A stretch of DNA of 64,000 nucleotides from Lawsonella sp012842085 (GTDB lineage Bacteria > Actinomycetota > Actinomycetes > Mycobacteriales > Mycobacteriaceae), in NCBI GenBank assembly GCA_036749735.1, contig DAINXV010000003.1:186001-250000 (forward strand), in the 5' to 3' direction. The first letter of the stretch is position 1, and every line of letters begins with the position of its first letter. This document shows positions 41,936-50,991 of this stretch, piece after piece. The notes beneath the pieces are model-generated. The model did not search any database, was not told where the DNA came from, and worked only from the letters and a program-made list of their open reading frames with translations. Made by a program: the position numbers and the translations under genes.

Positions 41936-43489
41936 TTAGCGCATGTGGAAACTGTCGGTGTAGAGGCAGTGGGGTGATACTCCCCGACCCCAGAAGTAGC
42001 GCCGGAAGTTGTTGCACATTCCGGTGGGGCCACACATGTAGACCGTTAGGTCCTCCCCGAAAAGCCCAAACTTTTCGGTGTCCCCGAAGGTCATGGTGCT
42101 GGCCTCGGCGGGGGTAATGCGATCCGTCTGCTCGGTGTCTACCTCAACCAGGTTCAGCCAATCCCATTCGGCGGCGCACCGCTCCACAAACGCTCGGTAG
42201 GGCATCTTTTCGGAGCCTCGGAAACTCCACACAAGTGTCACTTCTGCGGGGAATTCGGATCCGGAGAAAGCCTCAATATCGCGCAGCCACGCCACAAACG
42301 GGGTGATACCAATACCGCCAGCCACCCACAGTTGGCGCTTACCACCACGCGCAGGGTGGGTGCCGCCACGCGGAGTGGAGACCGTCACCTGCTGCCCCTC
42401 CTCCAGGTTGTCTACCAGCCAGGTGGTACCAGCGCCGGAGGCCTTCACACAGTATTCGATGGTGCGGTCCCAGGCGATACCTTCGGTGCGCATGCGGGAA
42501 TCGACGCCAACGTTAACAGTCGGGCCGGAGCGTCCCACAATATTGGGGATGCTGGTCATGGTGAAGGGGTGGGGACGGGAGCCACTACCGGGAACCCCCA
42601 GGTAGGAGTACTGTCCGGCAGTGTAGTGGTAGTCGCGGGGGCGGCCGCGTTTGAAGATTTCGCCCAGCTCCACGTTAATAATCGCGGTCTTGTCATTGGG
42701 GCGCGCAATGCGGACTACGCGGGCGTCGTAGCGGCGGTCATTCTTGTAGCGCTGCCACAGTACAGTGTGCAAAACCGCGAAAATCCCGAAAGCAACCACA
42801 ATGCTGTAGGCCGCCACCTGCCATGGAAGCGGGTGCGTATTGTGCCAGTCGAGGCCACTAATCTCCCACACATGCCAGGCGACAACACCCCACGTGGGGA
42901 TGAGCACCACCATGAACGCAGGGTAGATGACGTCGAAGGGGATCCGCTCCATGAGCTTGCGGAGAGGTGTAATAGACCGCCCCGCCGTGTTGGGCCCCAG
43001 GTAGCGCAGCACCATCACCACTGCAAGCAGCACCACCATCACCAGCAGCACAATGTCCGACACTTCCCTAGCGGGGGTGTGGGCAAAGCCGTCCAAGCCC
43101 CAGCCCAGCAGTGCGCCGAAAAGCACAGTGAAGTAGCCGGCGCCCATCGCCCAGCGGTTCCACCACAGCATGCCTTCCGCACCGTTGAAGGATTTGTTGA
43201 TGCGGGGGACGGCATCCAAAGCAAGCACCGCGGAGATCATGAGCCACAGGCCGGCGAGCTCCAGGTAACCGGCGTAGAAGGCGGCGTCCGCGTAGGGGAT
43301 GTTGCCTTGCTGTGCGGCCATGGGGTCGATGGCGCGCGCGCCGGAGATGACATCCCCCATCCACATGAGGAAGAGGACGACGACCAGCACGCTGGAGAGA
43401 AACATGCCGGAGTTGGCTTTCAGGACCCGCACAATATTGTCAATAAATGTGCGGATGGGCGAGGTAGGGCTTTCAGACATAGCGCTCAT
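41936..43489 (-). CDS. ferric reductase-like transmembrane flavoprotein
   Basis: About 517 residues. The N-terminal half has about six helices in the ferric reductase/NADPH oxidase heme-domain pattern. A ferredoxin-reductase module follows: an FAD motif of the form HPFTMTSIP, an NAD(P)H-binding VAGGIGITPFVAWLRD, and a C-terminal VYMCGPTGMC. It should carry electrons from cytosolic NAD(P)H across the membrane to iron, a quinone or oxygen. The start is ATG 43489 or 43480; the frame extends upstream without support. No iron box was recognised nearby. Confidence 0.83.
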   Translation of the reverse strand: MSAMSESPTSPIRTFIDNIVRVLKANSGMFLSSVLVVVLFLMWMGDVISGARAIDPMAAQQGNIPYADAAFYAGYLELAGLWLMISAVLALDAVPRINKSFNGAEGMLWWNRWAMGAGYFTVLFGALLGWGLDGFAHTPAREVSDIVLLVMVVLLAVVMVLRYLGPNTAGRSITPLRKLMERIPFDVIYPAFMVVLIPTWGVVAWHVWEISGLDWHNTHPLPWQVAAYSIVVAFGIFAVLHTVLWQRYKNDRRYDARVVRIARPNDKTAIINVELGEIFKRGRPRDYHYTAGQYSYLGVPGSGSRPHPFTMTSIPNIVGRSGPTVNVGVDSRMRTEGIAWDRTIEYCVKASGAGTTWLVDNLEEGQQVTVSTPRGGTHPARGGKRQLWVAGGIGITPFVAWLRDIEAFSGSEFPAEVTLVWSFRGSEKMPYRAFVERCAAEWDWLNLVEVDTEQTDRITPAEASTMTFGDTEKFGLFGEDLTVYMCGPTGMCNNFRRYFWGRGVSPHCLYTDSFHMR

Positions 43490-43621
43490 TCTTCCAGATG
43501 ACACCACAAAACACGCAGTCGAAAAATCGAAGTGTAAAAAATATTGCCGCGCTTGCACTATCTACGGCGGTAGCACTAGTGCACCGTCCCCGGCGGGGTG
43601 CGGCTTTCTGCTGCTGCGGGG

Positions 43622-45208
43622 TTAGTCTTCGGTGGGGCTGGGCACATAGAGTGCTTCGGCGAGTTGCAGCGCCGTCCACATATTTGTTTCACAACGTGAA
43701 ACATCAAAGCTGTGGGCGGGTGACGGAATCTCAAAGGCACTGGTAGCAGACTCATCAGCGGTATCTGCGGGAGCGTCGCCCTCCGCATTAATGTCCAGTA
43801 CTTCCCATTGGGAACCGGCATCCAACACACTCTGGTGTTTCACCCGGTAGTAGCCGTCCTTATTCACATCCAGGGCCAGCCCGGCGCAACCCGCGGCCGA
43901 CGCCAACAGGTGGGGGTGGAAGCGGGTGGAGAGCCAGCGCACGCCCTCCCCTACTGGCAGGCCGTGTGCCCATAGTTGGTCGAAGGGGATAAATTCGGCG
44001 CCCGGGAATCCGGTTTCCACAACGTTGCGCCACACCTCGTAGTCTCCGTAGGGGATTGCTTCCACCACAACCAGTTCCGGACCCGTCACCTGCCATGCTC
44101 GCAGCACTTTGTGTACCCACTGCCACAGCACATCCTTATCGGAGACCAGGTCGGACTGGACGCAGAGCACGACGCGTCGCCCGGCCGGTGGGGTGGTGTA
44201 GGGGAAGCGGGTTTGCACCACGGGGGTGACGGTGACGTCTCCTTGGGCTTCTGCGATGGTGCTCAACCAGGTGGCGAGGTCGGGGCTGAGGTTGCGGGGA
44301 GTCTCCCGGGGGCAGCCGTGGATAGCCGCATTCATGCGCCGGCGCACACCTTGCACAATTCGTCCGATACCAGCGTGGGCTTGCTGGTGGTCGCGGTGGC
44401 GTTGCTCCTCCACCGCACTTACCGCTAGTGCCAGCCAGGAGTCGTCGGTGGCGAGGGCCAGTTCGGGAACGACAGCATCGGCTAGGGATTTGCGGGAGGC
44501 GATGACGTCGATTTTCTTTTGCAGAAACTCGTGGGATTCTTTGTCGCGCACGGTGATGAAGTCGGCGGCGAGCAACTCCTCCACTATTTTTCCTTGCCGC
44601 TGCGGGATGATCCCTTGGCCGGTGGCGATGAAAAGGGGCTGCGGTTCGGGGTCGCGGCGGGGGCGGCGGACGGCGGCCCGGGCAGCGGACACCACGGCAC
44701 AGTGGTGGGGCCACATGTCGTTCAAGTAGCCGCCACCCACAATGTGGATGGTGTCGGCGTTGTTGAGAAGGTGAATGTTGGTGGCGTAGTCGGCCATGGC
44801 ACCCGGGTTGCTGACGACGGTACGGGTGTGCAGCATCATCCGGTCCAGGTCTTCTGGCGTGACGTCCGCGGGCTGCGGGATGGTCTGGTGGGTGCCCAAA
44901 ATGTCGTTGGTGACCTGCTCCACCAGGTTCCATACGGTGTCGGTGAGTACCAGGTTGGGGTGGAGTTGCCGGAACAGTACACCCGCTTTGCCGGGGCTGT
45001 GGCAGTCAACCACCACGGTGTCGTGGGGGCAGGCGTGGGAGAGGAAGCGCAGCCAGCTGCTCACAATCAGTTCGTCACCCCAGTTGGGGACACCGGCGGG
45101 AGCGATCAGGTAGTGGACGCGTGGCCGTTCCGGCTCCCAGTAGTGCCGGGGGTGGCTGCGAAGTTTGTCTGCGAGTGGTTCGGGCAGAAGAGAGATTGGT
45201 GCGGTCAC
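43622..45208 (-). CDS. polysaccharide pyruvyl transferase family protein
   Basis: A 528-residue protein of the CsaB/PssM-like pyruvyl transferase superfamily. These enzymes are GT-B-like and add ketal pyruvate to cell-wall sugars or rearrange envelope glycans. Evidence is the N-terminal PNWGDELIVSSWLRF, the middle HIVGGGYLNDMW, and the C-terminal histidine motif STRFHPHLLASAAGC. It is longer than typical members, with an Arg-rich insert near 275-310. Its place beside gtrA and the galactan genes suggests modification of the arabinogalactan or a linked glycan. The GTG start has no ribosome site, so leaderless translation is possible. Confidence 0.8.
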   Translation of the reverse strand: MTAPISLLPEPLADKLRSHPRHYWEPERPRVHYLIAPAGVPNWGDELIVSSWLRFLSHACPHDTVVVDCHSPGKAGVLFRQLHPNLVLTDTVWNLVEQVTNDILGTHQTIPQPADVTPEDLDRMMLHTRTVVSNPGAMADYATNIHLLNNADTIHIVGGGYLNDMWPHHCAVVSAARAAVRRPRRDPEPQPLFIATGQGIIPQRQGKIVEELLAADFITVRDKESHEFLQKKIDVIASRKSLADAVVPELALATDDSWLALAVSAVEEQRHRDHQQAHAGIGRIVQGVRRRMNAAIHGCPRETPRNLSPDLATWLSTIAEAQGDVTVTPVVQTRFPYTTPPAGRRVVLCVQSDLVSDKDVLWQWVHKVLRAWQVTGPELVVVEAIPYGDYEVWRNVVETGFPGAEFIPFDQLWAHGLPVGEGVRWLSTRFHPHLLASAAGCAGLALDVNKDGYYRVKHQSVLDAGSQWEVLDINAEGDAPADTADESATSAFEIPSPAHSFDVSRCETNMWTALQLAEALYVPSPTED

Positions 45209-45263
45209 GGTTTTAAAATTACCGAAATTGGGGGGACCGTGCGCTGGAGTTGACCGCTAGTTT

Positions 45264-45701
45264 CTACTTGACGCGGAAAATGACGGTGCGCTGCACCACG
45301 AAGTTCACCAGGGTGGCGACGCCTTGGCCGATCACGAAACCAATGGTTTTTGCCCAGAAGTGGCCCAGGAAAAGGGTTGCCTTGTAGGTGATGTGGAAGA
45401 TGCCGACGTTGAGGCCGAAGGTCACGCCGTAGAGGATGATGACCGCGATGAGGCGTTTGCGGGAGGGTTCCGCCTGGAAGGTCCAGCGCCGGTTAATCAT
45501 GTAGGCGGTGACGGTGCCGCAGATGAAGGAGATACCTTTTGCGACGGTGGGGTTGAGCCCCAGGTAGCTGAGCAGCAGCAGGAGGCCGTAGTCGACGACG
45601 GCGGAAAGGCATCCAGTGATGATGAATCGAATCAACTGGATTTTGAGGCTTAGCTGTTGTGGTTTGTCGTTCACAACAATCTGCTGGTCAGGTTGGGTCA
45701 C
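45264..45701 (-). CDS. GtrA-family membrane protein
   Basis: A 145-residue four-helix GtrA/DPMS-like protein, equivalent in place to M. tuberculosis Rv3789. Rv3789 was proposed to flip decaprenyl-phospho-arabinose or to recruit arabinosyltransferases. FIITGCLSAVVDYG starts the first helix, AYMINRRWTF is the conserved loop, and the end FVVQRTVIFRVK is typical. Its presence close to dprE1/dprE2, aftA and emb supports a role with the arabinose donor. GTG start at 45701, 56 bp before the next gene on the minus strand. Confidence 0.88.
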   Translation of the reverse strand: MTQPDQQIVVNDKPQQLSLKIQLIRFIITGCLSAVVDYGLLLLLSYLGLNPTVAKGISFICGTVTAYMINRRWTFQAEPSRKRLIAVIILYGVTFGLNVGIFHITYKATLFLGHFWAKTIGFVIGQGVATLVNFVVQRTVIFRVK

Positions 45702-45775
45702 AGCATTAGACTAAACTGTTGCCCGCCAATTTGCCAGCTAGACTGGGTGCAGAGTCCATAGTGAGGAGTGACAGG

Positions 45776-46726
45776 ATGCTGCCTAAACCCGCCCCCAGTA
45801 GAGCCCGCGGTACTGGCACCGCACAGCGCCCCACCCAGCGCACCGGTGTGCGCGCAGCGGCACTGGGTGTTGCTGCCCTTATGCTGTGTGCTGGCTGCAC
45901 CATCCCTACCGCCGCTGAACGCGGCAAAAATGCTGGTAGCAGCACTCCCTCCGTCACCACCTCCCGGAATGCGACGCCGCTAGCTCCCGCGACCATTACC
46001 CCGGAGCAGCGCACCAAAATGCGGAGCGCCTGGAATGAGTTCCGCAAAAAGCACCCCGGGGAGATGAGTGTTTCGATCCTGCCGGTGGGGGCGGACCAGG
46101 ATGTGAAACCGATTGTGTTGGGGCAGCCGGCCAGCCGGATTGCCGGCGGTACCCTCCGCGCCCCGATTGCACTTGCGGCCAGTACTTTCCTGAAGGAGGA
46201 CGCGCAGCTGGTGAACAGTATTGTGGCGTCCCTCAACTCGGATAATGCGGAGGCGGCCAAGAATGTGTGGGAGGCGCTGGGGTCCGGTACCGAAGCGGCC
46301 CAAAAAACCATGAAGGTGCTGCGTCTGACGGGGGATAAGACGACACGGGTGCGGAGTACCGACCCGGAAAACACCACTAACTGGTCGTTGCCGGCGCAGG
46401 CGCGCTTCACCTCCGGGTTGGCGTGCATGGCGGATGCGGCACTGGTGCGGGATTCACTGCACGCGGGGATCCCCGATATGACCTACGGTTTTGCGACCGA
46501 CGGGTTGAACCTGACGCTCTCCGGGTGGGTGAGGGTGCCCGGCGCAGAGAACAGTATGGTGGCGCGGCAGATTGCGATTGTGGACCAGGGCAAAGCCGGG
46601 TTCAGTGCTATAGCGGTGTCGGTGAAAGCACCGGACGGCACCCGCAAGTCGGCCGAAAAACTGTTGACCACGCTGGCCCGTTGGCTGCACAACAACAAGA
46701 TTGTGCCAGCCGGGCGCTGCCCATAG
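45776..46726 (+). CDS. beta-lactamase-fold lipoprotein, probably inactive
   Basis: A 316-residue lipoprotein with lipobox LMLCAGC at about residue 41. The mature part follows the class A beta-lactamase layout by eye. RIAGGTLRAPIALAAS stands where active enzymes read STxK-VPIA, so the serine and lysine are replaced by Gly and Arg. SLNSDNAEAAKNVWEALG preserves the SDN triad. Mycobacterial LppW-type proteins have a similar pseudo-enzyme fold. It may bind peptidoglycan or a partner rather than cleave it. ATG 45776 is chosen for the gaggag upstream. Confidence 0.72.
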   Translation: MLPKPAPSRARGTGTAQRPTQRTGVRAAALGVAALMLCAGCTIPTAAERGKNAGSSTPSVTTSRNATPLAPATITPEQRTKMRSAWNEFRKKHPGEMSVSILPVGADQDVKPIVLGQPASRIAGGTLRAPIALAASTFLKEDAQLVNSIVASLNSDNAEAAKNVWEALGSGTEAAQKTMKVLRLTGDKTTRVRSTDPENTTNWSLPAQARFTSGLACMADAALVRDSLHAGIPDMTYGFATDGLNLTLSGWVRVPGAENSMVARQIAIVDQGKAGFSAIAVSVKAPDGTRKSAEKLLTTLARWLHNNKIVPAGRCP

Positions 46727-46741
46727 CGAGCCGCGAGACCG

Positions 46742-48577
46742 CTAGTCGATAATGCCGTAGAGGCGCTCCCAGTTCTGGCGGGCAGTGAACGCCAGGAAAC
46801 TGTTGCGGTAGTCGTCCGCAATGCGGGGTGCTTCTTTGCGGAAACGGCGAATCAGTTTCTTCAGCTTCTTGCGCTGCTGCTTATCCAGTTCCTTGTTGAA
46901 GCGGCGATGGCGCACCATCTCCTGCGACGCGTCCGTCACGTACACGTCCTCGTAGAGGGAGGTGTTGTACCAGGGGGCGTCCTCGAAGGAGAGAATGGTG
47001 GGGCCCGGGATGCGGCGACCCAGCATTGTGGTGAGCATGCGCTTCCACGTCACCAGCTTCTTTTTGGAAGGCTCGGGGGCGGTGCGGCTGACGCGCGCCA
47101 CTGACGGCACACTTTCGATACCGATGGGGCGGGTCTCCGGGTAGGCGGCACGGCCCTTATTGATTTCAGCCACGGCTTTCTGGCCACCGTCGTAGAGGGT
47201 GCGGGGGCCTTCCAGGAAGGCTTCCACCGCTGCCATGTGGGTGTAGGCCAGGCCGTATTGCATGCCGAGGATTTCGTGGCGAATATCCATGAGGGTGGCT
47301 TCCGCCAGTGCCTTATGGTCGAACTCGGGGTTGAGGGCAGCGGTTATGAGGCCGTTGCGCATGGCGAAGAAGTGGCCGAAACCGTCCACATCTTTCCAGT
47401 AGAAGTCGGCGTGCCAAACGGCGGCACCGGGGAGAGTAATGGTGGGGATACCCATGCGGCGGCCGCGCAGCGAATATTCAACATCATCCCACTGGAAGAA
47501 GAACGGGATGGGAAGACCAATATGGTCCACCACCTCGGAGGGGATGAGGCACGACCACCAACCGTTGTATTCGGCTTCCACGCGGCGCTCCGGCAGCTCG
47601 CCCTCCACCATGCTGGTGTCGGTGACGACATGCGGGTCGGTGGGGACGCCACGCTTCAAGGTGGTCAGGTCCACACCTTCGGCGGAGGCCAGCAGGTAGT
47701 CGGGGTTGAAGAGGAACATCATTTGCGCGCCCACAATGCTGGGCTGGCGGGTGAGCGCAGCGAAGGAACGCATCCGCAGCACCGTTTCCGGCTCGACACG
47801 GACATCATCATCCATCAGCAGCACATCCACCGGGGAGCCGCCCTTGTCCCGGGAGGTGGCTTCGTAGATGCCGCGGGTGAAACCGCCGGAGCCGCCCAGG
47901 TTGGGTTGCTCGATGTAGTGGAGGGCGCTGCCGAATTTTTGGGCAGCCTCCTGGTAGACCTTCTCGTCTTTCACCTGTTGGTCGCCCTGGTCGGTGACGT
48001 AAAGTTCGTCGATCAGTTTGCGGATACGGTCATCCTCCGACAAGGCCTTGACGGTGGCGGCGCAGTCCCCTGGGCGGTTATAGGTGCAGATGGCGATGGC
48101 GAAACGGCGCCGCTCCGGACTTTGGTTGGCGTCGTGGCGGGCGACGGCTGCAGCACGCCACTCCACATCGGATACGGTGGCTTCCCCGTCTTGTGCGACA
48201 ACCTCCAACCAGAGGGCACCCCCATCCAGGAAGCTGGTGAGCGGCGCACTCAAACTGAAGTTTCCGGAACCCTCCGCCACATATTCGCTAAGGGTGCGTT
48301 CGTGTCCGGCAATGTCGGAGGCGCGCACCAAAATAGTGGTGTGGGTGTCTTCGGCGGCGGTGATGGTGCCGCGGATATTCACGCTGAGCACGCGGGTCCA
48401 GCGCTGCCAGTAGGAGGCTGCGAAACGGCCAAAGTAGGTATTGGTGGTGACGCTGCCGCCGGCCTGCAAAGTGATGCTGTGGCGGGTCCGAATCGCTAAA
48501 CCGGTTTCGTTTTTGGCGTAGAGATCTTCATTGACCCAGGCACGGGGGCCACTAAATAGTGTGCGCTGCAGCAGCAT
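46742..48577 (-). CDS. glfT2: galactofuranosyltransferase GlfT2
   Basis: A 611-residue polymerising GT2 enzyme (M. tuberculosis Rv3808c), which builds alternating beta-1,5/1,6 galactofuran on the primer made by GlfT1. An N-terminal beta-sandwich (about 1-150) precedes the GT-A domain. AICTYNRPGDC binds the nucleotide, LLMDDDVRV is the metal motif, FFQWDDVEYSLR the catalytic acidic motif, and AVWHADFYWK the histidine site. A C-terminal helical bundle rich in Lys/Arg ends the protein. It acts on the inner face of the membrane. ATG 48577 has ggaagg upstream. Confidence 0.95.
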   Translation of the reverse strand: MLLQRTLFSGPRAWVNEDLYAKNETGLAIRTRHSITLQAGGSVTTNTYFGRFAASYWQRWTRVLSVNIRGTITAAEDTHTTILVRASDIAGHERTLSEYVAEGSGNFSLSAPLTSFLDGGALWLEVVAQDGEATVSDVEWRAAAVARHDANQSPERRRFAIAICTYNRPGDCAATVKALSEDDRIRKLIDELYVTDQGDQQVKDEKVYQEAAQKFGSALHYIEQPNLGGSGGFTRGIYEATSRDKGGSPVDVLLMDDDVRVEPETVLRMRSFAALTRQPSIVGAQMMFLFNPDYLLASAEGVDLTTLKRGVPTDPHVVTDTSMVEGELPERRVEAEYNGWWSCLIPSEVVDHIGLPIPFFFQWDDVEYSLRGRRMGIPTITLPGAAVWHADFYWKDVDGFGHFFAMRNGLITAALNPEFDHKALAEATLMDIRHEILGMQYGLAYTHMAAVEAFLEGPRTLYDGGQKAVAEINKGRAAYPETRPIGIESVPSVARVSRTAPEPSKKKLVTWKRMLTTMLGRRIPGPTILSFEDAPWYNTSLYEDVYVTDASQEMVRHRRFNKELDKQQRKKLKKLIRRFRKEAPRIADDYRNSFLAFTARQNWERLYGIID

Positions 48578-48742
48578 ATGGACACCTTCCACAAAGGACA
48601 GTTGGGACGAGTGGGAATTACTAATAAGCCTAGTCTAGATTGCCTCCCCGGGGGTTGCCGGCACACTCGGGAAGGAATTAATCTGAACACAAAACGGTTA
48701 TGTATTTTGCCAGCACAACCGCCTGCACACTCAAGGATCCGG

Positions 48743-49702
48743 ATGGCACTTTCCGTGTTGAAAAAGAAAATAATTCCCCTCGCAGCAGCACTCGGGGTGG
48801 CGCTCAGTATGGCGCCGGCAGTACCTGCCACAAGTGCCGCCGCCACCGTCACCAAAACTATTTCGTCCACCTGCCGCACCAACGGTGCCCCCTTGGACTA
48901 CAACGTGACGAGCCCCAAAAACGACACCATCACCGTCACCACCCCCGACCAGGTGAATGCCGGGGAAGAATACACTGTCCGGGTCGATTACCAGCCGGAG
49001 CGTGCCCCCGGTAATGCCAGCATCGCCACCATCACCAAAATGACGGATGTGGTTATCCGGTTCACCATCGACGACCCCAGCATTTTTGTGACCGCCCGCC
49101 TTGTGGGTGGTGGCCAGAATGTTTACGGCAACCCCGAAATCGCGCTAGTGGGTGACGACAAGCTCATTATTTCGGGTGTGAATGTGGATGTGGACGGCAA
49201 GGACACCAATTGGGCTCCGCCCGCCTTCGAGATGGTGTTGCGCGCCAAAGGTGGCGGCAACGCCCCCACCCTGCACCCCACAGTGGAGGGACCCGCCGGG
49301 CAGTTCAACAATCCCCAGAACTTTTTCACCGCCAAAACGGTAGCCTCCACCCGCTTCGGCACCATGGCGGTGCAGATGAACTGCCAAGCCCTCAGCTCCA
49401 CCAATACGCTGGCTGCGGTGCCGGTCGTGGGGAGCGTCCCCGGCAACTCCAGCAGCACCCGCACCTCGCGCAAGTCCACCAAAACCAGCAAGAACCGCTC
49501 CACTACGCGATCCTCCCAGCAGGACTCCAGCGAAATGACCGACGACAACACCGAGTTGAAGGTGCTGGAGGAAGATATTTACACCGACCCCGATTTCGAG
49601 CCGGTCAGCATGCCCATGTGGGCGAACATTCTTATTGTGTTGATTCTGCTGGGTGTGGGCGGAGTCGTGGTGTACGGCCTGTATCGGCGCAAAAAGAAGT
49701 AA
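48743..49702 (+). CDS. secreted wall/membrane-anchored protein
   Basis: A 319-residue exported protein of unknown function. A signal peptide (about 1-33, ending SAAA|TV) leads to a beta-rich domain with two cysteines (SSTCRTNG and QMNCQALS), probably disulfide-bonded around residues 40-215. A Ser/Thr/Lys/Arg-rich stalk follows (about 225-265), then an acidic segment, one C-terminal helix (ILIVLILLGVGGVVVYGLY) and YRRKKK. The layout is that of a membrane-tethered surface protein. Start at ATG 48743 with aagga upstream. Divergent from glfT2. Its last 71 bases overlap the convergent GT87 gene, an unusually long overlap. Confidence 0.75.
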   Translation: MALSVLKKKIIPLAAALGVALSMAPAVPATSAAATVTKTISSTCRTNGAPLDYNVTSPKNDTITVTTPDQVNAGEEYTVRVDYQPERAPGNASIATITKMTDVVIRFTIDDPSIFVTARLVGGGQNVYGNPEIALVGDDKLIISGVNVDVDGKDTNWAPPAFEMVLRAKGGGNAPTLHPTVEGPAGQFNNPQNFFTAKTVASTRFGTMAVQMNCQALSSTNTLAAVPVVGSVPGNSSSTRTSRKSTKTSKNRSTTRSSQQDSSEMTDDNTELKVLEEDIYTDPDFEPVSMPMWANILIVLILLGVGGVVVYGLYRRKKK

Positions 49703-50891
49703 ACGCCGCAACCGTTAGGACCGCCGGATAAATCAGGTAGCCGAAGCGGCTGGCCGGCATCAGCAGCATGGCAGTCAGTAGTCCCACCGCCGAAACCGCA
49801 TAGGCGCGGGTGATGGTGCGGGGTGGTTGCCAGAACATCCACGCCACAATCAGGAACACCGCCACCACTAGGAAGCCCAACACCACCGATTTTCCGGCCG
49901 GGCCAATATTGGAGATCAGCTGGCCCGGGGTGCCGCCTTGGGCGCTGGAGGTGACGCGGGAGAGCCCCAACGGATAGCGGATGACGTTCTCCAGGAAGGC
50001 TTCCTTATTGATACCGAACGCCGGCACATAAACTGCTACCAAGCTAATGAGAGTGGCACCCAGGAAAAGGGGACCGTGGCTGCGTTTCCGGCCGGGGCGA
50101 CAGAACGCGAAAACGGCGGCCACCACCACTACCGGGAAGGCAGTCAGTTTCATACCGGCGGCAGTGGCAGCAATCAGTCCTCCGATGAAGGATTGTCCGC
50201 GCCACACCGCCACCATTGCCCACACCATGAGCGCCACGATGAGGGCATCAATACCGGCGGCCACAAAGTTCATGGTGACCGGTGGGGCAGCCGCCAACAG
50301 CAGGATTGCGCCGTGGGGGATGCGGGGACGGTCCGCCATGTACCAGGCAACCCAGAGCACCAGCAGGGTAGCGAGCAGGAAAAACCAGCGAGCATCCGTC
50401 CACCAGTGGCTGCCGAAAATGGCGCGCGGCACACCGAACACACTCAGCAGCGGCGAATACGGGTTGTAGTGCCACACCTGGGGGTGGGCGAGGGTCGCAA
50501 TATCAAGGTAGGGGGTGCCGTGTTGGAGGAAAAGCTCCCCGCCGCGCTCCACCACCGCGGTTTCCATATTGGCGCCGCACTCTTTGGCAACACCGGTGCA
50601 GCCCGCCTGCGCCCGGTACACAATGCCCCCAATTGTGGATACGAGTGCCGATGCGGCCACAAAAAATGTGAAGAAAGGCGTCCGCAGACGACCCCTGGAA
50701 AACGCCAAACCAAGCGCCGTCACCACCCCCGCAACAGCTGTGACGGAACCCCAAATACGGTAGGAGACAACATCTGTGGCGACCCCGAAAGCACACAGGG
50801 TGGCGTAGAGGACGACCCCAACAAGAACCAGGACATCCCAATACATGGGCGGGTTGATTATTTTTTCCCGCTGCTGAGAGCTGCTCGACAT
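49632..50891 (-). CDS. GT87 (DUF2029) membrane glycosyltransferase
   Basis: A 419-residue protein with about ten helices of the GT87/DUF2029 group, which uses polyprenyl-phosphate sugars (mannose or arabinose) on the outer face. The large first loop holds ELFLQHGTPYLD and WHYNPYSPLLSVFG, with the family acidic/aromatic pattern. The loop cysteines (GCTGVAKECG) may pair. Its position between glfT2 and dprE1 suggests an arabinan or lipoarabinomannan role, as for AftC (also GT87), but the donor is not proven. Its C-terminal end overlaps the 48743 gene by 71 bp. Confidence 0.78.
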   Translation of the reverse strand: MSSSSQQREKIINPPMYWDVLVLVGVVLYATLCAFGVATDVVSYRIWGSVTAVAGVVTALGLAFSRGRLRTPFFTFFVAASALVSTIGGIVYRAQAGCTGVAKECGANMETAVVERGGELFLQHGTPYLDIATLAHPQVWHYNPYSPLLSVFGVPRAIFGSHWWTDARWFFLLATLLVLWVAWYMADRPRIPHGAILLLAAAPPVTMNFVAAGIDALIVALMVWAMVAVWRGQSFIGGLIAATAAGMKLTAFPVVVVAAVFAFCRPGRKRSHGPLFLGATLISLVAVYVPAFGINKEAFLENVIRYPLGLSRVTSSAQGGTPGQLISNIGPAGKSVVLGFLVVAVFLIVAWMFWQPPRTITRAYAVSAVGLLTAMLLMPASRFGYLIYPAVLTVAAFTSFCADTGRTPRLRPHPAESTQ

Positions 50892-50991
50892 GCTTTTATC
50901 TTAGCGTCGAAGTTCACAGTGTTGGAGATATGGCGTTTTGCAGAAGGCGGGTAAACTAGAACGGAACTATGACTTTCTGGAGGACACAATC

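Noticed and set aside
47237..48499. 420-codon plus-strand frame opposite glfT2
   Set aside because: Antisense to a strongly conserved enzyme.
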